Part shown: piece by piece, positions 57,802 through 64,000 of the stretch | How the letters are laid out: the number at the start of each line of letters is the position of its first letter | How positions within the stretch are numbered: position 1 is the stretch's first letter | Origin: Agarivorans aestuarii | GTDB lineage: Bacteria > Pseudomonadota > Gammaproteobacteria > Enterobacterales > Celerinatantimonadaceae | Direction of reading: 5' to 3' | Assembly (NCBI RefSeq): GCF_019670125.1 | Contig: NZ_AP023033.1 | Coordinates: 1,656,001 to 1,720,000 of the forward strand | Length of the DNA stretch: 64,000 nucleotides | Made by a program: the position numbers and the translations under genes | The notes under the pieces: model-generated | The model's input: the letters and a program-made list of their open reading frames with translations, nothing else | Database searches by the model: none | What the model was told of the DNA's origin: nothing

Positions 57802-58172
57802 TACTTTTCTATTTTGTATGCTTTGCCAAAACAGCTAAGCATAGCAATGCATGCTGCGGGTTCTTCGATGGGGTAGCATTGTTGCACCGTGACCACATTG
57901 GCACCAATGCTTGCCGCTTGTTCTCGAAGATTGTTGCGCGCATCCACTTGTTGTGGAGGTGCTTGGTTGGCTTTTTCCTGGCAACTCACTCCTTCTACAA
58001 TGCCCAAATACTCGGCTTGTAAGGGATCAATTTGTTGGTCGCTGTATATTTCAACGCTGGTAGCTGGCAAGTAATTCTCAAAGTTTTCTTTATCCACATT
58101 GGTATTAAAGCTGTAGTTGCCACTGCAAGCCAACAAGCTGCTGCTAAGCGCCATTATTAGAAAAACACGCAT
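57801..58172 (-). CDS. rcsF: RcsF-type outer-membrane lipoprotein
   Basis: In enterobacteria RcsF is the envelope-stress sensor lipoprotein of the Rcs phosphorelay. The 123-residue protein begins MRVFLIMALSSSLLAC, with the lipobox Cys16. Four further cysteines (64, 99, 108, 114) match the two non-consecutive disulfides known in RcsF, and the fold-defining segment GANVVTVQQC is present. ATG at 58172 is taken because it starts the lipoprotein signal. The gene precedes trmO as in E. coli. Whether a full Rcs pathway exists here cannot be told; it may signal differently. Confidence 0.88.
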   Translation of the reverse strand: MRVFLIMALSSSLLACSGNYSFNTNVDKENFENYLPATSVEIYSDQQIDPLQAEYLGIVEGVSCQEKANQAPPQQVDARNNLREQAASIGANVVTVQQCYPIEEPAACIAMLSCFGKAYKIEK

Positions 58173-58340
58173 ATACTTCCCTTGGTTTAAATACTTGAAG
58201 CTGGTCATTAGCTGTTAAAATTGACATGTACTTATTGATAATACTGGGTTTATTATAACATCACTTAGTTTCGCTTGTTGTTTCAAGTTAATGCTGAATA
58301 GCGAAAAAGCTTTTAGGATGTTTTACCAAGGATATAGGTA

Positions 58341-61300
58341 ATGTCTAAACCTAGCGTCAGCATGTTTCGCAAACTAGATTTAGCATGGCAGCATAGTATC
58401 GGCTTATTATTTTCGCTGGTGTTGGTGGTTGCCTTGGCTTTTTGGGGACGCCAGTCTTCAGCTTCAGTAGCCCCCTTAGCCACTGTTATCGTGGCGATTC
58501 TCAGTATTATTCTGCCGCTTTCTGTTGGCTTAATGTGCCGCAGTTTTTACCGGAAAAAATACAGTTATACCATGTTGGTTTTCGGCGCCGCCTTTTTCTC
58601 GGTATCGGGTTTAGAGCTTTGCTATTTTATTCTCAACTCCCCCTCGTTTTTAAGTGCTCAGCCATTATCGTTAAATACTGTAGCAATCTGGTCTGGGTTG
58701 ATTACGCGTGGCTTTTTAGCCGCAGTATTACTTATTTGTGGAGTGTTGCTTAGCCGCTATGAGCGTTTAGCCAACGGCGGGAAAATGAGCATAATGGTGC
58801 TGGCTATTGGCAGCGTGATATTTTCTTTTCTAAGCGTCGCTTTTCTTTATGTTGTTTCTTTACCTTTCATGCAGGTGGCTTTAGCCCATCTTCATTCTGT
58901 GTTGGAATTGTTAGTGACTGCAGTATTTGCTATTGCCATTACCTATTTTGGTTGGCGTGGCAGGTGGTTAAATTGCACACTTGAATGTGGCGTATTTGCT
59001 TGTGTGTGTATTCAATTCATTTTGTACTTTTGGCCGGTTTCAGAAGACTTAGGGCTAAACAGCTTTGCGGTATTTTCTCTGTCGTTAATAAAACTAAGCA
59101 GTTACTTGGTAGTCGCCGTTGCCAGCTACTTGGAGTTACGAGCTCCTGCACCAGTGACTGCATTGGAGCGAGAGCGACGCCGTGAAGACCGTCTGATTCG
59201 CCTAATGGAACGGGCTCGGGGGAAACAACGCTCGTGGTTTAAACGCAGTAAAAGCTCCATAAGTACTTACGTTACTCTGTTGAGTGGTTGCCTGGTGGTA
59301 GCAGGGGTTACAGTAACCTATCTCATCTTTTATTTTTCTTTTGTTGCCAGTTTAGAGAGCGAGCGCGAGCAGCAACTAAGTTTACGAAATGCAATACAAG
59401 TTGAGCGTCTCGACCGTGAAATATCACACGCTTATGAAGAGCTCAGCCATTTAGCTGAGCAATCCTTGCTTAATGGCTTTATTCAGCAGCAGTTTGTAAA
59501 CGACCAATTCGTAAATCTAGAACCTGATTTCTGGCATTCTCGTTTAAGTAGCGATATTCGACAGTTACTTAAACGGGAAAAAGCGCTACTAGCCGCGCAT
59601 CTTATTGTGGTTAGCCAAGGCCAACAGTTTGAATATCTATCTGTAGGAAAGCGAATTGGTCACACCTTGCCTAAAGCATTGCTGTTAGATGCAGAAAAGT
59701 TGCCAGGTAGAGTGCATGCTCAAACAATCAGACAAAATAGCCATGGCGTATGGTATTTGGCAACCAGTGTGCTGCATAGCGATGGCGGTGTTGCTGCCAT
59801 TTGGCTTTTTGAGTATCGCCTTGATGACCTATTTAAAGTATCGCAGCAAGCTTCATCAAATCGCTCTAGCCAGCATGCTGAAACCACCATTGGACCTTTA
59901 TTAGTGTTCGACATTAATGGTGAGAGATTGTGGCGAAGTGAACATGGCCGGGGGCAGTCTACCAGTTTTCAAGCCTCAGAATACCAACGTATCAAGCAGC
60001 TAATTAACTCCCCAGTAAAAGAACTACCAGAGCAGGTAGTTAAGTTTGGCTCATACATTTTAAGTATTCAGCGCTTGCCTTATCTGCCGTCGAACAACCA
60101 AGAGTATTTGGACTTGGTACAAATAGCCGATTACGAGGAAACTATCGCAGCTTCACAAATGGCGGCCAAGCAAGCCCTATTAGCTGCTGCGGTGGTCATT
60201 GGTTTGATGGTGTTAGTAGGTTGGTTTTTTGCTCACACTATAGTCGCGCCATTGCGCTACATTACCAACGCTACTTTGTTATTTGGTGAGCGAAATATAC
60301 AGGTGACCTTACCGGATAAGTCGAATGATGAAGTGGGCGTATTAGCCCGAGCCATAGGCCAAATGACTGCAAAAGTAGATGCTCGAACTGAACAGCTGAA
60401 TGATGAAATTACCGAACACCAGCGCAGCCAGCAACAGCTAAGCATTGCTCGGCGAGACGCAGAAGCTGCTTCGCAAGCGAAAAGCGACTTTTTGGCCATG
60501 ATGAGTCACGAGATCCGTACCCCGCTAAACGGTATTTTAGGCATGACTCAGTTACTCAGTGCTTCCTCGTTGTCTGAGGAGCAAATCGAGCACGTGAATA
60601 CTGTTCGTCTTTCCGGCAAAGCCTTGTTAGTAATTGTTAACGATGTACTGGATTTCTCTAAGGTAGAAGCCGGTAAAATGGAGCTGCGTTTAGATGCTTT
60701 TAGCTTGCATTTAAGCTTGTTGGAGGTGGTTAAGCTATTCTCTCCTCAAGCTAAAGCCAAGCACTTGAGTTTGAATCTCGATTATCCCGAGCATTTACCT
60801 AAAGTGTTCATTGGCGATCAGGGCAGGGTGCAGCAAATATTCATCAATCTCGTCAACAATGCCATAAAGTTTACCGAAGTAGGCACGGTAAATTTAAGTG
60901 TTGAATATAGTCAACAGCCAAGCGCGGAGGAAAGTGTGTTGGTTAGAGTGACCGATAGCGGCATTGGCATTGCAGAAGAGTCTATTGGTAACTTGTTCAT
61001 GCCTTTTGCTCAGGCTGATAGCTCAACAACTCGCCGTTATGGGGGAACCGGCTTAGGGCTGGCCATTTGTCAGCGCATTGTCTCCTTAATGGGTGGTGAT
61101 ATATCAGTTACATCGGGTTTGGGGGTTGGTTCAGAGTTTAGTGTGAGCTTACCTTTGCAAAGTGTTGAAGATGATGTGTTGAGCGTAAGTGTCACCGACA
61201 GTCGAGAGCAGGCGGTATTAAGCAAATTGTCTGGCCACGTGCTTTTGGTTGAAGATACGGTTGTAAATCAACGCGTTGCTAGCCACATGTTAGACAGTTT

Positions 61301-62012
61301 CGGCCTTAAAGTGATGATTGCCCGTGATGGTCATGAAGCTATAGAACTGTTTAAGCGTTGGGGTTCAAAGTTATCTTTAATTTTGATGGATTGTTTGATG
61401 CCTGACTTGGATGGCTATGAAGCCACCATGATTATTCGAGAATTAGAAAACCTTGCTCAACGCACTCCTATTATCGCTTTAACAGCTAGCGCTAGCTTGG
61501 AAGCAAAACAAGCCTGTTTTGATGCCGGAATGGATGATTATGTGACTAAACCGTTTGACCGAGTAGGTTTATATGTTTGCCTGCGTAAATGGTTGAATAC
61601 AAAGAATGCTGGTGTAGAGCAAAGATTGCTAGCAAGTAGCGATGAACTTACCACAACTCAATATCAACGCATTTCACCAACTGAGCTTACTAAGTTGTCG
61701 GAAAGCATGGGTGATGAGTTTGATGCCTTATTACAGGAGTATCATAAAGGTGCTGAGGCGATGATTGAAGAGCTATTGCAAGCGCTACAGGATAAGCGTT
61801 ATCAAGATACGATACGCTTGGCTCATGGGCTTAAATCTAGCAGCAGCTACTTTGGCGCTAGCAGTTTACAAGCTCAGTGTTTAGCGCTTGAAGAAGGCTT
61901 GAAAAAACAACCGATTTTGGATGAGCATATAGCACTTGCTGCTGGCTTATTTGGCACTCTTAGTGAAACTATGCTGGAAATAGAACAGCATATGCGCTTA
62001 TATTCTAAATAG
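58341..62012 (+). CDS. Hybrid sensor histidine kinase with multi-span N-terminus
   Basis: A 1223-residue inner-membrane phosphorelay protein. Eight hydrophobic segments (about 18-263) form an unusual N-terminal module. A basic linker, another membrane span (310-335), an extracytoplasmic sensor region (336-610), a span (611-632) and HAMP (about 633-685) follow. The HisKA domain has phospho-His723 in MMSHEIRTPLN. The HATPase domain has an N-box near 836-844, DSGIG at 872 and GGTGLGLA at 901. The receiver has Asp1017 in LMDCLMPDLDG. The C-terminal Hpt domain has His1162 in LAHGLKSSSS. This is a complete tripartite BarA/TorS-like relay; the signal and cognate regulator are unknown. It is divergent from rcsF across 168 bases, in which I see nothing specific. 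Confidence 0.93.
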   Translation: MSKPSVSMFRKLDLAWQHSIGLLFSLVLVVALAFWGRQSSASVAPLATVIVAILSIILPLSVGLMCRSFYRKKYSYTMLVFGAAFFSVSGLELCYFILNSPSFLSAQPLSLNTVAIWSGLITRGFLAAVLLICGVLLSRYERLANGGKMSIMVLAIGSVIFSFLSVAFLYVVSLPFMQVALAHLHSVLELLVTAVFAIAITYFGWRGRWLNCTLECGVFACVCIQFILYFWPVSEDLGLNSFAVFSLSLIKLSSYLVVAVASYLELRAPAPVTALERERRREDRLIRLMERARGKQRSWFKRSKSSISTYVTLLSGCLVVAGVTVTYLIFYFSFVASLESEREQQLSLRNAIQVERLDREISHAYEELSHLAEQSLLNGFIQQQFVNDQFVNLEPDFWHSRLSSDIRQLLKREKALLAAHLIVVSQGQQFEYLSVGKRIGHTLPKALLLDAEKLPGRVHAQTIRQNSHGVWYLATSVLHSDGGVAAIWLFEYRLDDLFKVSQQASSNRSSQHAETTIGPLLVFDINGERLWRSEHGRGQSTSFQASEYQRIKQLINSPVKELPEQVVKFGSYILSIQRLPYLPSNNQEYLDLVQIADYEETIAASQMAAKQALLAAAVVIGLMVLVGWFFAHTIVAPLRYITNATLLFGERNIQVTLPDKSNDEVGVLARAIGQMTAKVDARTEQLNDEITEHQRSQQQLSIARRDAEAASQAKSDFLAMMSHEIRTPLNGILGMTQLLSASSLSEEQIEHVNTVRLSGKALLVIVNDVLDFSKVEAGKMELRLDAFSLHLSLLEVVKLFSPQAKAKHLSLNLDYPEHLPKVFIGDQGRVQQIFINLVNNAIKFTEVGTVNLSVEYSQQPSAEESVLVRVTDSGIGIAEESIGNLFMPFAQADSSTTRRYGGTGLGLAICQRIVSLMGGDISVTSGLGVGSEFSVSLPLQSVEDDVLSVSVTDSREQAVLSKLSGHVLLVEDTVVNQRVASHMLDSFGLKVMIARDGHEAIELFKRWGSKLSLILMDCLMPDLDGYEATMIIRELENLAQRTPIIALTASASLEAKQACFDAGMDDYVTKPFDRVGLYVCLRKWLNTKNAGVEQRLLASSDELTTTQYQRISPTELTKLSESMGDEFDALLQEYHKGAEAMIEELLQALQDKRYQDTIRLAHGLKSSSSYFGASSLQAQCLALEEGLKKQPILDEHIALAAGLFGTLSETMLEIEQHMRLYSK

Positions 62013-62042
62013 ATTCATTTTTAGGTTTGCTGGATGTAAACC

Positions 62043-62101
62043 ACGATGCGTTGTAGCTTTAGGCAGATAGACTAGCCTTAAACAACAGCATCGTTTTTTT
62101 G
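62043..62101 (+). terminator. Terminator after the hybrid kinase
   Basis: A long stem pairs ACGATGC-GTTGT (62043-62054) with ACAAC-A-GCATCGT (62082-62093), with one bulged base. Its loop holds an inner TTTAGGC / GCCT pairing, and a run of eight T residues follows. It separates the kinase from the chemoreceptor gene. Confidence 0.8.
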
Positions 62102-62122
62102 TGAAACAAGGGAGTTCTCTTC

Positions 62123-64000
62123 GTGTCTATTTCGAATAAGCTGCTATCAGCTTTTGGTTTCGTTGCTGTTTTGATGTTTTGTTCCGCCGTTATTGTGTTT
62201 ATTCAACTAGACAAAATTACTCAAAAAGAGCGGCAAATTGTTGAAGTTAGTGTTCCTGTGGTTGCCCAAAGCAAAGAAATCGAACGACACCTTCAACAGT
62301 CACTTAGTGCTCTTCGGGCATACCTCATTCATGGCGCCGATAAACAACGCGCAGAGCATTTTCAAAGCCTGTTTGAACAGTCTTGGCTAAACATAGATTT
62401 GGCTGTAGAACAGATCCAGCTGTTAAGTGATATAGCGGTTCCAGAGCAAACCTTAACTAGCTTTTTAGCGCTAAAAGAATTGCAGCAACAAATTATTAAA
62501 ATTTCCAATAGTGAAGATAATCTGCCCGCACATGCATTATTGCTGTTTGATATTGCGCCCTTGGCTGAAGAAGCGATGAATCAGGTTTCCAGTGCTGTCA
62601 CCGAAGAAATCTCTCAACCCGGCTTATATAGCCCCAAGAAACGGGTGCGCTTGCTAGCGGATATGAGCGAAGCACGTAATGAACTGGCTAATGCCCTAAC
62701 TAGTTTACGTAGCTTTATTATTACTGGTGATAAGTATGAACAAGAGAAATACCAAGAGTACTTTGCCAGACATAAACAGAGGGTAGCGGATGTAGAGGCA
62801 GCAAACACCTTATTTACCGAAGAGCAAAGTCGTTTGTGGCAACAATTTGTCGAGTTAGTTGATATTTTTGTTCCCTTAGTCGATGAGATGTTTGTGATAA
62901 GAGCAGCGCCTGATTGGAATATTGCCAACTACCGGATGGCCAACGAAGTCATTCCCTTGGTGGCTGAGATAGAATTGCAGCTTAACGACTGGAATATGCA
63001 GCAGCAGAATGTATTAGTCGGTCATCAACAGGATTTAGAGCGCCTAGGGGAGCAAGTTGTGCTGGTGGTATTTGCCGGCGCTGCTATCGCTGCTCTATTA
63101 GGGGGCTTGGTGGTACTTTGGTTAACTCGTCAAATTAAATCCAATTTGGCCTTAGTTAATCAACGAGCTATGCAAATAGCTGACGGTAACCTTTCACAAG
63201 CGGCTTTAAAAGTTAACAGTAAAGACGAGGTAGGGCAGCTTACTAGCTCAATCAATGCGATGGCAGAGCAGCTCAAAGGGCTAATAACCGAAGTGAATCA
63301 AACTGCTGCAGATGTGAGTCAAAGCAGTGTGAAGGTCTTTGATAAGAGCTCGGGCATTGGCACCGCTCTAGATGAACAGCGTTCGAAAGTCGATTCCGCA
63401 GCTACTGCCATTGAAGAGATGTCTGTAGCAGCCAGAGAAATAGCGCAAAACACTTCTCAAGCTGCTGACCATGCAAGAGATTGCGGAGACGTAGCAAGCC
63501 AAGGTGGGCAAGTGGTGACAGATACCATTTCCATTATGCAAAAAATCGAAGGTTCTGTAAGTGATAGTAATCAGCACATCGCTAAGTTAAACCTGGCCGG
63601 TGAAGAGGTAGAAAAGATTACCGATGTAATTGCTGGCATCGCTGAGCAAACTAATCTATTAGCGCTCAATGCAGCCATTGAAGCAGCACGTGCTGGCGAG
63701 CAAGGGCGTGGTTTTGCTGTAGTGGCTGACGAAGTGCGTAGCTTAGCAAGCCGAACTAGCCAATCCACTGAAGAGATTGCTCGAATTATCAACCAAATTC
63801 GTAGCCTAACTGAAGCGGCTAACCAGAGTATGTCAAAAAGTACTGAACTGGTTTCTAGCGGCCGCAATGTGGTGAATAAGGCAGGAGATGCGTTGCATCA
63901 AGTTATCGACACTACCCAAGGCGTTACTGAAATGGTTACGGCGATTGCGGCAGCTACCGAGGAACAATCTGCAGTGGCCACCGATGTGGCGTCGACTCTG
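62123..64000 (+). CDS. Methyl-accepting chemotaxis protein (3' end outside window)
   Basis: Chemoreceptor controlling CheA/CheW and flagellar rotation. The frame is open for 626 codons to the right edge. It has TM1 (about 8-28), a helical extracytoplasmic ligand domain (30-310) with charged four-helix-bundle character, TM2 (313-335), HAMP (about 336-388), and the signalling domain. The latter carries the conserved tip [21 protein letters not shown] (starting near residue 511) and methylation-type EEQ segments. The start is GTG at 62123, with GGGAG upstream. Ligand unknown. The C-terminal end is missing, so an adaptation-enzyme-binding pentapeptide cannot be judged. Confidence 0.95.
   Translation, partial: MSISNKLLSAFGFVAVLMFCSAVIVFIQLDKITQKERQIVEVSVPVVAQSKEIERHLQQSLSALRAYLIHGADKQRAEHFQSLFEQSWLNIDLAVEQIQLLSDIAVPEQTLTSFLALKELQQQIIKISNSEDNLPAHALLLFDIAPLAEEAMNQVSSAVTEEISQPGLYSPKKRVRLLADMSEARNELANALTSLRSFIITGDKYEQEKYQEYFARHKQRVADVEAANTLFTEEQSRLWQQFVELVDIFVPLVDEMFVIRAAPDWNIANYRMANEVIPLVAEIELQLNDWNMQQQNVLVGHQQDLERLGEQVVLVVFAGAAIAALLGGLVVLWLTRQIKSNLALVNQRAMQIADGNLSQAALKVNSKDEVGQLTSSINAMAEQLKGLITEVNQTAADVSQSSVKVFDKSSGIGTALDEQRSKVDSAATAIEEMSVAAREIAQNTSQAADHARDCGDVASQGGQVVTDTISIMQKIEGSVSDSNQHIAKLNLAGEEVEKITDVIAGIAEQTNLLALNAAIEAARAGEQGRGFAVVADEVRSLASRTSQSTEEIARIINQIRSLTEAANQSMSKSTELVSSGRNVVNKAGDALHQVIDTTQGVTEMVTAIAAATEEQSAVATDVASTL

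Overview
The window is a chromosomal stretch of a gammaproteobacterium. Protein similarity and gene order point to a marine Alteromonadales/Vibrio-like organism (Agarivorans, Shewanella or a relative is plausible); this is inference, since no rRNA gene is present. Almost all of it is densely packed core genome. Three blocks match gene groups known from Escherichia coli (guaBA; the gcvA-rlmM / xni-ppnN / queF-syd-truC neighbourhood; the map-rpsB-to-proS-rcsF neighbourhood), joined here in a different arrangement. No tRNA or rRNA gene, CRISPR array, prophage or complete insertion sequence was seen.

Layout. 1-2.5 kb: the 3' end of guaB and all of guaA (GMP synthesis). 2.5-4.0 kb: a MITE-like inverted-repeat element and an MFS transporter. 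4.1-6.7 kb: an unlabelled GcvB-type small RNA gene divergent from gcvA, then a DUF423 membrane protein and rlmM. 6.8-16.5 kb, minus strand: NAD-type isocitrate dehydrogenase, a chemoreceptor remnant under the 3' end of a secreted GH5 glycosidase, xni, ppnN, a diguanylate cyclase, a TPR protein with a degenerate GGDEF domain, and queF. 16.5-20.4 kb: syd, a three-gene operon of poorly characterised proteins (DUF3549, a 94-residue coiled-coil protein, the DUF2310 Zn-ribbon protein), yqcC and truC. 20.4-26.9 kb: a carbohydrate-uptake region with a LamB-type porin, a MalM-like lipoprotein, a second LamB-type porin and ptsG, with CRP-type sites and repeated LacI-type palindromes between them.

26.9-32 kb, minus strand: yaeH-like gene, dapD, glnD and map. 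32.3-52.5 kb, plus strand: rpsB, tsf, pyrH, frr, uppS, cdsA, dxr, rseP, bamA, skp, lpxD, fabZ, lpxA, lpxB, rnhB, dnaE, accA and tilS. This is the translation, isoprenoid, phospholipid, outer-membrane assembly, lipid A, replication and fatty-acid cluster of gammaproteobacteria. It has close spacing, several overlapping starts and an unusual number of TTG starts. 52.5-58.2 kb, minus strand: a GGDEF protein, a patatin-like lipase, and the operon rcsF-trmO-acyltransferase-proS. 58.3-64 kb, plus strand: a large hybrid histidine kinase and a chemoreceptor cut off by the window end.

I did not find a convincing wholly new defence, mobile or biosynthetic system. The observations most worth checking are regulatory or evolutionary: the GcvB RNA with a long 5' stem, competing hairpins in the icd leader, the shared CRP/LacI-like regulation of two porins, the chemoreceptor remnant beside GH5, the DUF3549 operon, and the multi-membrane-span hybrid kinase.
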